Positions 32,237 to 41,172 of a stretch of 64,000 nucleotides of DNA are shown piece by piece. The stretch spans positions 1-64,000 of the forward strand of contig JAQBOG010000031.1 in NCBI GenBank assembly GCA_028288165.1, given 5' to 3'. Position 1 is the first letter of the stretch, and the number at the start of each line of letters is the position of its first letter. Source of the DNA: Sphingobacteriales bacterium (GTDB lineage: Bacteria; Bacteroidota; Bacteroidia; Sphingobacteriales; Sphingobacteriaceae). Position numbers and translations under genes: made by a program. Below the pieces are notes generated by a model, which was not told where the DNA came from, made no database searches, and saw only the letters and a program-made list of their open reading frames with translations.

Positions 32237-33548
32237 AATACAAAATTCTGAACTTAATAGTATGTTCTATTTGTTTGAGGTCTTTAAGAACCTGTTTATC
32301 ATATTGAGCCCCAACATCTGTAATTACGTATCCTATTTGTGGATTAGTCATTAAAAACTGACTTACAATGTTTATTTGATGAGTAGCAAAAACATTATTG
32401 ATCTGTGCCATAATTCCAGGCACATTTTTATGAATGTGAATTAACCGGTGTGCTTCAAGTGATCCAGATTCATTGGCTGCCAATCGCGGTAGCTGAATAT
32501 TCGGAAAGTTTGCACTGTAATTTGTATGACCCTTGTTGATGAAGTTATTAATTCTACGAGGGATGAACTCCGCATTACCGGCACTTTGCTTTGGATTGTC
32601 AAATATTACAATTCCCATTTCTGTACATAGCTCATGAGATATTTTACCTGCACTATTTCCTAAATAACCAATGGTTTTTAGTTTTAGTGCACGTTTTAAA
32701 ACATCATCAGCGATACTTTCTCCGTTGGCTAATAACATCATCCCCACATCGGCAACGTATTTCTCTTCAAAGGTGTCTTTATGACGAATCCCGAAGCCGT
32801 CTTTTTTTAACAACTCCAATGATTTCTCCGGAACATTGCCAATGGCTAAACATAAAATCCTGTTTTTAGGGTAAGAGATTGCCTGAGGTAAATTGTTTAC
32901 ATATAAAAACTCATCGAAGCTTGGCGTAACATGATCTGCTTTTGCAGCTACCGTTTTACGTTCAATGTTTTCGGTAAAGGCGTAAAACTTTTTAATCATT
33001 CCAAATTCTTTTAACTGGAAATCAGAATGACCATCCCCAATGCCATATATCTCACCGGGTAATTGCAACTGCTTCAATAATTCTACTTTACCGCCTTCGT
33101 TTGATAGTGGGTTAGTTGCATCATAGCCAATGATATTGTCATGTTCATCGAATAAAAATGTGTTGGCGTAAATGTTTTCTTTAGCGATGTGGTAGGCTGA
33201 AACAACGGGTGTGATAAATTCCTTAAATCCGCCGGATACAATTAATACTTCACTGGCATGTTTTTTAAAAAATATTTTGTTGCGTGAAAATGACGCTGAC
33301 ACCTTCGTTTTAAGATGCTTTACCAATTCTTTAAGGTGAGATTTGTTGGCTTCTAATAAACTAACTCTTTTAGATAAGCTTTCGCGGAATGAAAGTTTAC
33401 CTTCCATCGCTAAATTGGTAAGATCTTCAATTTTTTTATATATAGCTTCTCTATCCGGATGATCTTTTAAAGAGATACGTGCCAATTCATCCAATGCCTC
33501 TACTTGGGTAAAGGTGCTATCAAAATCTATGATGTAAAAGTTTTTCAA
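32235..33548 (-). CDS. serB: Phosphoserine phosphatase fused to a SerA remnant with ACT domain
   Basis: A 437-residue fusion. Residues 1-215 are a HAD-IB phosphatase like SerB: nucleophile region IIDFDST (Asp8, Asp10), SGGFKEF (105-111) and GDGHSD (171-176). Residues ~229-327 resemble the N-terminal half of the substrate-binding domain of 3-phosphoglycerate dehydrogenase (VADVGMMLLANGESIADDVL). Then RRINNFINKGHTNYSANFPN (331-350) matches the segment that precedes the ACT domain in SerA, and ~365-437 is an ACT domain (HRLIHIHKNVPGIMAQINNV). The whole NAD-binding domain of SerA is missing. The SerA part is probably a regulatory, serine-sensing module for the phosphatase. Confidence 0.85.
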   Translation of the reverse strand: MKNFYIIDFDSTFTQVEALDELARISLKDHPDREAIYKKIEDLTNLAMEGKLSFRESLSKRVSLLEANKSHLKELVKHLKTKVSASFSRNKIFFKKHASEVLIVSGGFKEFITPVVSAYHIAKENIYANTFLFDEHDNIIGYDATNPLSNEGGKVELLKQLQLPGEIYGIGDGHSDFQLKEFGMIKKFYAFTENIERKTVAAKADHVTPSFDEFLYVNNLPQAISYPKNRILCLAIGNVPEKSLELLKKDGFGIRHKDTFEEKYVADVGMMLLANGESIADDVLKRALKLKTIGYLGNSAGKISHELCTEMGIVIFDNPKQSAGNAEFIPRRINNFINKGHTNYSANFPNIQLPRLAANESGSLEAHRLIHIHKNVPGIMAQINNVFATHQINIVSQFLMTNPQIGYVITDVGAQYDKQVLKDLKQIEHTIKFRILY

Positions 33549-33662
33549 TGTTTTTATTGCTAGCCCGCAAATATATGAAAGGCAAATTAAAAAGAACTTA
33601 TAACCGTACTCTTCATATTATGGGGTTAGTTTTATGACTTAAAAAAGAAGCTTAAAATAAGG

Positions 33663-34631
33663 CTAGTGGGCTAATTCAGCGCAGATTTCTGCAATGGTTT
33701 GCTGTATCAATTTAAATTCAATGCCAATAGCATTTTTAATTTTCGTGTTTGAAAACAATTGTTCTTTGAAGGCGCTTCGAGCAGTTTCTGCCGTAAGTTG
33801 TGAGGGTTTACCTGTTATTGAACCCGAAATTGATGAGCCCAAAACCGCTAATTGAGCCATCCACTTTTTTAAGGGTTTTGAGGGTGGATTCAATTTTAAT
33901 TGATGTGCAATCTCTGTAAAAAAATCGTGGTAGCTCCAGTTTTCTGCATTGATAATGTAGCGTTGATTCGTGATTTCTTCATCCATTAAAGTAATCATTG
34001 TTCTGGCAACATCTTCCACGTCAATCAAACCTATTGTCCCGGTAGGATAATAGGTTAAGCCTTTTTTTACAAGCGTAAAGAGTGCCCCGCTACCTGACTT
34101 GCCTGCATTTTTCCCGATTATTACAGATGGATTTACAATGACAGCTTTTAGTCCTTCAGCAATGCCACGAAAAACCTCCATTTCAGAAGCGTATTTTGAT
34201 ATGGAATAAGCACTCTGTGTTCCGTTAAATTCCCAATGATTTTTTTCGGTAATTTCATTATGGCCTTTGGCATCACCAACGGCAGCCACAGAGCTAACAT
34301 ACACGAGCTTTTTAACTTGATGAGATAAGCATAGATCAACAATGTGTGCAGTGCCCTCTGCATTTACTCGCATCATTTCTTTTTTATCTGATGCATTAAA
34401 CGAGATGAAAGCGGCACAATGGTAAACGTATTGGATTCCTGTGAAAGCTTCTTCTAATGAAAAATAATCCAGCACATCACCTGTTATCCAAATCAGGTTG
34501 GCTTGTGATTTTAAGATATCCGGAATGGTAGATTTTTCACGTTTAAGCGCTCGAACCGATTTGCCCATTGCTAGCAATTGTCTTACTAATTCAGAACCTA
34601 CAAATCCGGTTGCGCCGGTAACTAAAATCAT
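33663..34631 (-). CDS. NAD-dependent epimerase/dehydratase (extended SDR)
   Basis: A 322-residue extended SDR resembling dihydroflavonol-4-reductase/3-beta-HSD-like members. It has ILVTGATGFVGSELVRQLL, YVYHCAAFISF, KLVYVSSVAAVGD and the YSISKYASE motif with Tyr and Lys of the catalytic site. VIVNPSVIIGKNAG lies in the substrate region. The natural substrate is unknown. It is a single gene, with about 220 bases to the divergent arginase-family gene. Confidence 0.83.
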   Translation of the reverse strand: MILVTGATGFVGSELVRQLLAMGKSVRALKREKSTIPDILKSQANLIWITGDVLDYFSLEEAFTGIQYVYHCAAFISFNASDKKEMMRVNAEGTAHIVDLCLSHQVKKLVYVSSVAAVGDAKGHNEITEKNHWEFNGTQSAYSISKYASEMEVFRGIAEGLKAVIVNPSVIIGKNAGKSGSGALFTLVKKGLTYYPTGTIGLIDVEDVARTMITLMDEEITNQRYIINAENWSYHDFFTEIAHQLKLNPPSKPLKKWMAQLAVLGSSISGSITGKPSQLTAETARSAFKEQLFSNTKIKNAIGIEFKLIQQTIAEICAELAH

Positions 34632-34782
34632 TCCGTGTTGATATATTAAGTTATCAAAAGTAAATGAATAATTGGATATTTGGGAAACTTTGGATCCAGA
34701 TCAGCCAATAATGACACAGCACTTAGCCTTGTCATTCTATCAGTTATGAACCGAGATTGTTTAAGTAAACAATTTTAAAATG

Positions 34783-34817
34783 TTTGGTGCTTAAATCTTC
34801 TACTTTCATTTACTTTG
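34783..34817 (+). promoter_or_regulatory. Candidate promoter of arginase-family gene
   Basis: TTTG at 34783-34786 and TTACTTTG at 34810-34817 (one mismatch to TAnnTTTG), spaced by 23 bases, just upstream of ATG 34849. The spacing is at the long end for the Bacteroidetes sigma-A type. Confidence 0.25.
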
Positions 34818-34848
34818 ACTCTGTGTTTAATCGGTACCACTCTAAACA

Positions 34849-36036
34849 TTGAATATGCCTTTACGTGACTTTTTTACTCATTTAAATCAATCAACCTTAA
34901 CGCCCAAAAAGGGCTTTTTTAATAGCCAGTTTGGGTCAAAGATTGATAGCTACTTTTCTGAGTTCCCCGATATTGTAAACGGAGAGTACGATATAGCCAT
35001 TTTAGGTGTGCTTGATGATCGTAATTCAATTGATAACGTTGGTTGCGCATTAGCTCCAGACTATGTGCGTGAAAAATTTTACCGCTTAAATGCCGGGAAT
35101 TACACCACACGAATAGTTGACTTGGGCAATATTAAAGCTGGTAGCAAGGTATCTGATACCTACGTAGCGTTAAAAATGGTAATTGCTGATTTAATTAAAC
35201 GTAATATTTGTCCGGTTGTAATAGGTGGTGGGCAAGATCTTACTTATGCTCAATACATGGCTTATGAAGAGCTGGAGCAAAAAGTTGATTTGGTGGTAGT
35301 CGATTCGCAATTTGACTTAAATGAAAGTGCTGACGGAACTATTGAAACCAATTCGGACGCTTACTTAAACAAAATATTTTTACACCAGCCTAATTACCTT
35401 TTCAACTACAGTAATATAGGTTATCAAACTTATTTTGTGAATCAAGATAGTTTAAAAGTGATGGAAGTGCTTTATTTCGATGTGCATCGTTTGGGCGATA
35501 TTTCAGGAAAAATTAACGTAACCGAACCCATTATCAGGAATGCAAACATGCTCAGTTTTGATATGTCGGCTATTCGGTTTTCTGATGCATGTGGAAATGC
35601 GAATGCCGGCCCCAATGGATTATATGGTGAAGAAGCTTGCCAGATTTGCCGGTATGCGGGTATGAATGATAAGCTTACTTCTATTGGTTTTTATGAGTTT
35701 AATCCGGCATTTGATACCAATGGTGCCACTGCAATGCTTTTAGCTCAAATGATTTGGTGTTTTGCCGATGGATTTTACAATCGTAAAAAAGATTTACCAT
35801 TACAGCCGAAATCGCAATACCTAATTTATAGGGCGAGCTTAAAAGAAGGAACCTACGAACTGATTTTTGTGAAGAGTAAAAAAACGGATCGTTGGTGGAT
35901 GCAGGTTCCATATCCGACAGGAAATTCAAAAAATGAGCGTTACCATTTAGTGCCTTGCCAATACGAAGATTATCAAACAGCGATGGTCGGTGAGATGCCC
36001 GACCTATGGTGGAGAACCTATCAAAAACTTAACTAG
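34849..36036 (+). CDS. Arginase/formimidoylglutamase-family protein with altered metal site
   Basis: A 395-residue ureohydrolase-fold protein. The three metal-ligand segments of arginase can be placed but are changed: GGDH reads GGGQD (IGGGQDLTYAQ), DAHxD reads DSQFD (VVVDSQFDL), and SFDxDxxDP reads SFDMSAIRFSDA. Both His ligands and one Asp are lost. The remaining fold features (YGEEACQICRYAG, SIGFYEFNPAFDTNGATAML) are intact. Bacteroidetes relatives are usually named formimidoylglutamase, but the missing ligands argue against normal Mn-dependent catalysis. No other histidine-degradation gene is nearby. It may bind rather than hydrolyse its ligand. Confidence 0.75.
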   Translation: MNMPLRDFFTHLNQSTLTPKKGFFNSQFGSKIDSYFSEFPDIVNGEYDIAILGVLDDRNSIDNVGCALAPDYVREKFYRLNAGNYTTRIVDLGNIKAGSKVSDTYVALKMVIADLIKRNICPVVIGGGQDLTYAQYMAYEELEQKVDLVVVDSQFDLNESADGTIETNSDAYLNKIFLHQPNYLFNYSNIGYQTYFVNQDSLKVMEVLYFDVHRLGDISGKINVTEPIIRNANMLSFDMSAIRFSDACGNANAGPNGLYGEEACQICRYAGMNDKLTSIGFYEFNPAFDTNGATAMLLAQMIWCFADGFYNRKKDLPLQPKSQYLIYRASLKEGTYELIFVKSKKTDRWWMQVPYPTGNSKNERYHLVPCQYEDYQTAMVGEMPDLWWRTYQKLN

Positions 36037-36113
36037 CTATTTTTTTACGCTATTTATACGGATTTGGATGAAATGCATTCCCGCATGCAATGAAATCAGT
36101 TACATAATGGAAG

Positions 36114-36142
36114 TTTGATTAACTAATAATTGAGTAATTTCG
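36114..36142 (+). promoter_or_regulatory. Candidate promoter of HTCS gene
   Basis: TTTG at 36114-36117 and TAATTTCG at 36135-36142 (one mismatch to TAnnTTTG) separated by 17 bases, 73 bases ahead of the HTCS start. It is a plausible Bacteroidetes-type promoter, not a proven one. Confidence 0.33.
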
Positions 36143-36215
36143 TACTGATGAAGGATTGACCGAATCAATTTGGGAGCCTGAACCTAACCACCAATTTTAC
36201 CGACTAAACCCATAA

Positions 36216-39200
36216 ATGAGATACCTCTTCATAGTAATCTCCTTCTTGTTTTTATGCGCAGGCAATACTTTGCAGGCACAATACCAGTTCTCCCATCTTG
36301 ATATTAATAAGGGTCTTTCGCACAACCAGGTAAACACTATTTATAAGGATAGTAAAGGCTTCATGTGGTTTGGAACACTTGCTGGCCTTAATCGCTATGA
36401 CGGATATAAGTTCAAAGTTTTTAAGCACAACCTTCGGGATACCGTATCATTAAATGACGATTATATCACCAATGTATTTGAAGGCCCCGGACAAAAATTG
36501 TTGGTACAAACTAGATTGGCGTTAAATATCTATGATCCGGTTACCGAAAAATTCAACCGGAATCCGACAGCCTATTTCAAAAGCATTGGTGTTAATGAAA
36601 CCAATGTTAAAAGCGTTATACATGATAATTTGGGCTCCTTTTGGATAATTGGAGCGCAGAACGGTTTATATAAGTATGCAGTAAAAAGTAAAAATGCTTT
36701 CCGTTATCAAAGTAAAAAAGGAAGTACACATTTAATTGATGAATCTCCAATTTCTTCAATTGCCTTAAATGCCACTGGTAATTTATATGTAGTGCATGTA
36801 AATGGAATAATTGAACTAGTTGATAATAAAACGAATAAAGTTCTCAATCGCATCCATGCAATTTCACGTGAAAACATCGGTTCGGGTATTGCCGATTATC
36901 GAATTTTTATCGACAAAGAAAACGAGTTATACCTCTATAACTTATCGCAGTCAAAGGGTCTTTTAAATATAAATACGAGTAGCAATAAAGTAAGATACAT
37001 CCACAAAGATGATCCTCATCTGCGGCTAAATTCTAATGTAATAAACAGCGTTTTACAAGATAATAATGGTAAGATCTGGATTGGTACTGATCATGGCGGA
37101 ATCAATATCCTGGATAAAAATAAATCTATTATTACCTATCTCTTAAGTGGGGATGATGATAAAGGCTTATCTCAAAACAGTATTTATAGTATGTACAAAG
37201 ATAATTCTGGCATTATCTGGGTAGGTACTTATAAGGAAGGGATTAGTTATTATCATGAAAATCTGATTCAGTTTCCGTTATACGCCAGGCAACCATCAAA
37301 CTCAAATAGTTTGCCTTATAATGATATAAATCGCTTTGCAGAAGATGCTAAGGGAAATTTATGGATAGGAACAAACGGAGGTGGACTCATTTATTACAAC
37401 AGGCAAACTGAGCAGTTTAAAAGATATACGCACAGCTCTAAAACCCCCAACAGTCTTTGTAATGATGTAGTGGTCACCTTATTTATTGATCATGAGCAGA
37501 AGTTATGGATAGGCACTTACTTAGGCGGGTTAGACAGCTTTGATGGAAAAACCTTTACGCATTACAGGCATAACGATGCAAATCAAAATACAATAGCCGA
37601 TGATCGGGTTTGGGAAATAATGGAAGATTCCCGTAAAAATTTATGGGTGGGTACTTTAGCCGGAGGTTTGGACCTTTTTGACAGGCAACGGAACGTTTTT
37701 TATCATCACCGCCAAGGGGAAGCTAATTCGGTTCATTCTAACGACATCATTTCAATTGTAGAAGATAGTAAAGGCAATCTGTGGGTAGGAACTTCTTATG
37801 GAATTGATGTTTTGGAGCTTGCCACTAAGAAATTTACGCACTACCTACATGCAGATAATTTACCCAGTATCAGTAATAATAATGTGAATAATATTTTGCT
37901 GGATTCGCGGGGCTTAATGTGGGTAGGAACTCGTGATGGTTTAGATGTATTTAATGCAAAAAGACAGGTAATAGCTTCGCTAAGAACAGAGGATGGCTTA
38001 CCTGATAATACTATTTTGGGTATTCAGGAAGATAATAAACATGGGATTTGGGTAAGTACACCTAACGGGATTTCCCACATTTTCATAACAGGATCTGTTC
38101 CCGATAAACTTCGATTTCAGTTCATGAATTATGATGAGCAAGATGGTTTGCAAGGCCGGGCTTTCAATGATCGTGCTGCGTTTAAAACTAAAAAAGGTGA
38201 ATTGATTTTCGCGGGAGCAAATGGTTTTAACATGTTCCAGCCAGAAAAGATTAAAACTATCACTGAATTTTCAAAAATAGTACTGACAGATCTTCAAATA
38301 TTTAATAAAAGCGTAGCTATTGGTGATGAAGTTGAAGGGCATGTGATATTAGAAAAATCAATAAATGAAACCCGTGAGCTGGTTTTGAATTACAATGAAA
38401 ATGTTTTTTCTTTTGAATTCGCTTCCCTGAATTTTTCTAATCCCGATAAGGTTAAATACAGTTACATGCTCGAGGGTTTCGATAAGGAGTGGCTTGCTGC
38501 CGATAATAAAATCCGTAAAGCAACATTTACAAACATTGACCCGGGCGACTATACTTTTAAAGTAAAATATGCCATTGGTAACGGCGATTTAACAAGCAAA
38601 GTATTTACCCTTAAAGTCAAAGTACTTCCACCTTTTTGGAAAACTCCACTCGCTTATATCCTGTACGCATTGCTTGCTTTCACCATCCTGATGCAAATAA
38701 GAAAACGCGGAATTACTAAATTAAAGAACGAGTTTTTAATTGAGCAAGAACGGCAGGAAGCACAACGAATGCATGAGCTGGATATGATGAAAATTAAATT
38801 CTTTACCAATGTAAGCCATGAATTCAGAACTCCGCTATCCCTCATTATAACGCCTTTAGAGAAAATTTTATCACAAGGTGAAAATCAGGAACAAAAAAGC
38901 CAACTTCAATTAATTTATCGAAATGCCAGGAGGTTACTCAATATGGTTAATCAGCTGCTCGATTTCAGAAAGTTAGAAGACCTTGAATTGAAGTTGTTTC
39001 CCAGCCATGGAGATATTGTTAAGTTAATCAGGGAGTTGTCTTTTTCATTTACTGATTTGGCCGAAAAGAAAAATATCCGGTTTTCATTTAAGTCGAATGT
39101 AGAATTTCTTGAAACAGTTTTTGACAATGATAAAATTGAACGAATTTTATTTAATCTGCTTTCAAACGCATTTAAGTTTACTCCCGAAAATGGGCGAGTT

Positions 39201-40349
39201 AATGTAGAACTTAACTTAATTAAATCCGTTTCCGAGCGGGATAAAAAGCAACTAGAAATAAAAATTCAAGATACTGGAATTGGAATTGAGCCTGCCAAAC
39301 ACCATTTAATATTCGATCGGTTTTTTCAGAACGAAGTGCCAGGATTCATTATTAACCAGGGAAGTGGCATCGGCTTATCCATTACAAAAGAGTTTGTGCA
39401 TTTGCATGGAGGAACTATTGATGTAGAAAGTGAGCCAGGAAAAGGGAGTTGTTTCATCGTGAAATTGCCTGTAAAAGCATCTCGAATGAAGCCAGCTGTT
39501 CCAGAATTAAGAAACAATATCAGCGAGGAAAAGCTGGATGTAAATAACATAGAGTTTAATGATGCCACTATCGAAAGGCGAACTCTTAGATTACCTGCTA
39601 TTTTATTAGTGGAGGATAACGATGATTTCAGAGGCTATTTAAAGGAAAACCTAAGTCAGCATTTTGAGATAACCGAGGCGGTAAATGGTAAAGAAGGATG
39701 GCAAAAAACGCTTGCAACACACCCCAATTTAATTATTAGTGATATCAGTATGCCAGAAATGGATGGGATAGATTTATGTAAAAAAATTAGAGCCGATAAG
39801 CGAACAAAACATTTGCCAGTAATACTTTTGACAGCTCTTATGGGCGAAGAACATCAATTAAAGGGTTTGGAAACCGGTGCCAGCGATTACCTTTCGAAAC
39901 CATTTAATTTAGATATACTACTCTCAAAGGTTCGTAATTTGTTATTGCAACAAGAAACACTTAAGAAAACCTACCAAAAACACATCGATATCAAAAGCAC
40001 GGTAGCAGATATTGATTCTCCTGACAAAAAATTTGTGGTTCAAGTGCTTCAGGTTATAGAAAAAAACCTATCAAATGCAGATTTCTCTGTTGAAGAATTA
40101 AGTAGCGAAGTGAATATGAGTAGGGTTGCTCTGTATAAAAAAATACTGAAACTCACAGGCAAAACCCCGTTTGAATTTATTAAATCCATCCGGTTAAATC
40201 GAGCGGTACAAATGCTCGAAAAGAAAGAGTTTACGGTTGCTGAAATATCCTATCAAGTTGGGTTTAATAACCCCAAATACTTTACTAAACTATTTAAGTC
40301 TGAATTTGGCGTTCTGCCATCGTCTTATGTAAATGGGATCAAAAAATAG
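36216..40349 (+). CDS. Hybrid two-component sensor (HTCS) controlling the polysaccharide locus
   Basis: A 1377-residue one-protein signalling system. A signal peptide (1-22) leads to a periplasmic two-bladed propeller built of many Reg_prop repeats (such as KIWIGTDHGGINIL, NLWIGTNGGGLIYY, LMWVGTRDGLDVF) up to ~620. A Y_Y_Y domain (~690-800) and a membrane segment follow (~805-830). The cytoplasmic part has HisKA with His868 (NVSHEFRTPLS), an HATPase, a receiver domain with Asp1176 (ISDISMPEMDGIDL), and an AraC-type HTH (~1275-1375). It senses an oligosaccharide in the periplasm and activates the SusC/SusD operon that begins 824 bases downstream. Confidence 0.95.
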   Translation: MRYLFIVISFLFLCAGNTLQAQYQFSHLDINKGLSHNQVNTIYKDSKGFMWFGTLAGLNRYDGYKFKVFKHNLRDTVSLNDDYITNVFEGPGQKLLVQTRLALNIYDPVTEKFNRNPTAYFKSIGVNETNVKSVIHDNLGSFWIIGAQNGLYKYAVKSKNAFRYQSKKGSTHLIDESPISSIALNATGNLYVVHVNGIIELVDNKTNKVLNRIHAISRENIGSGIADYRIFIDKENELYLYNLSQSKGLLNINTSSNKVRYIHKDDPHLRLNSNVINSVLQDNNGKIWIGTDHGGINILDKNKSIITYLLSGDDDKGLSQNSIYSMYKDNSGIIWVGTYKEGISYYHENLIQFPLYARQPSNSNSLPYNDINRFAEDAKGNLWIGTNGGGLIYYNRQTEQFKRYTHSSKTPNSLCNDVVVTLFIDHEQKLWIGTYLGGLDSFDGKTFTHYRHNDANQNTIADDRVWEIMEDSRKNLWVGTLAGGLDLFDRQRNVFYHHRQGEANSVHSNDIISIVEDSKGNLWVGTSYGIDVLELATKKFTHYLHADNLPSISNNNVNNILLDSRGLMWVGTRDGLDVFNAKRQVIASLRTEDGLPDNTILGIQEDNKHGIWVSTPNGISHIFITGSVPDKLRFQFMNYDEQDGLQGRAFNDRAAFKTKKGELIFAGANGFNMFQPEKIKTITEFSKIVLTDLQIFNKSVAIGDEVEGHVILEKSINETRELVLNYNENVFSFEFASLNFSNPDKVKYSYMLEGFDKEWLAADNKIRKATFTNIDPGDYTFKVKYAIGNGDLTSKVFTLKVKVLPPFWKTPLAYILYALLAFTILMQIRKRGITKLKNEFLIEQERQEAQRMHELDMMKIKFFTNVSHEFRTPLSLIITPLEKILSQGENQEQKSQLQLIYRNARRLLNMVNQLLDFRKLEDLELKLFPSHGDIVKLIRELSFSFTDLAEKKNIRFSFKSNVEFLETVFDNDKIERILFNLLSNAFKFTPENGRVNVELNLIKSVSERDKKQLEIKIQDTGIGIEPAKHHLIFDRFFQNEVPGFIINQGSGIGLSITKEFVHLHGGTIDVESEPGKGSCFIVKLPVKASRMKPAVPELRNNISEEKLDVNNIEFNDATIERRTLRLPAILLVEDNDDFRGYLKENLSQHFEITEAVNGKEGWQKTLATHPNLIISDISMPEMDGIDLCKKIRADKRTKHLPVILLTALMGEEHQLKGLETGASDYLSKPFNLDILLSKVRNLLLQQETLKKTYQKHIDIKSTVADIDSPDKKFVVQVLQVIEKNLSNADFSVEELSSEVNMSRVALYKKILKLTGKTPFEFIKSIRLNRAVQMLEKKEFTVAEISYQVGFNNPKYFTKLFKSEFGVLPSSYVNGIKK

Positions 40350-41172
40350 CTTATAAAACCAAAGCAAGTTTGCTAAACTAACCATAAAAGTTTTTACTTG
40401 TTTGGCTTGATAAAAATCCAAGCTTTTAACCATATCCGTTCCCAAAGCACATCTCATAAGGCGTCTTTTTGTTTCGATAATTAAATGTAATACTCGACTT
40501 TCTAGCTACATAAACTTCCCTTTTTTTACAACGGTTTGCCTGTTCATAAACCCATTTAAGTTTATGGGTGGGTGCATTATTTTAGCCCATTTTTGGAAAG
40601 TTAGGGACGAAATAATATATACTCCATTTGATTTATTGACAATAGTTTTATGTAACTAGCTGTTTGTTAGTTGTTTGCTTGTGAGTTGGCTTTTGAAGCA
40701 GTTAACATTTGCATACCTAATCACATACAATTAAATACCTTTCATTGCCGCATCCTCCTGTAATTTACAAACCAGATAATTTATATGCCCCCCACTTTTT
40801 TCTTGCACCGGAACCTTTTTAAAAAAGGGTCTGGTGTTTTAAAAAGGTAGCCAATTATCAATAAACCAGTAGGTGTCTGTTACCAGGATACTTCAATTAT
40901 AAAATACGAGTTGAGATGTACATAGTCGTCGTTCACGCCTTTATATGTATGACATGCTGATCTAAATTCTCAATGAGTGCTAGTTGTAAATTCTTTCGCT
41001 TAATTATTTAACTACAATAAACCACTAATCTCTATGAAGAAAAACGCCTCTAGAATTTAAAGAAAGGATTTTGGTTTACTAACCGGCAAAAATCAGAATT
41101 AAAAACAGGAAAAAGATTGCAAAAACCAATCAGATGCACCTCAAAGCATCATTAAAAATTAAACCAATTATT
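40350..41172. other. Long leader/regulatory region between HTCS and susC
   Basis: About 820 bases without a gene. It is the expected site for the HTCS binding sequence and the susC promoter. An imperfect hairpin lies at 40806-40836 (CACCGGAACC...GGGTCTGGTG) with a T/A-rich centre. No classic promoter, riboswitch or small ORF could be supported. Confidence 0.5.
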
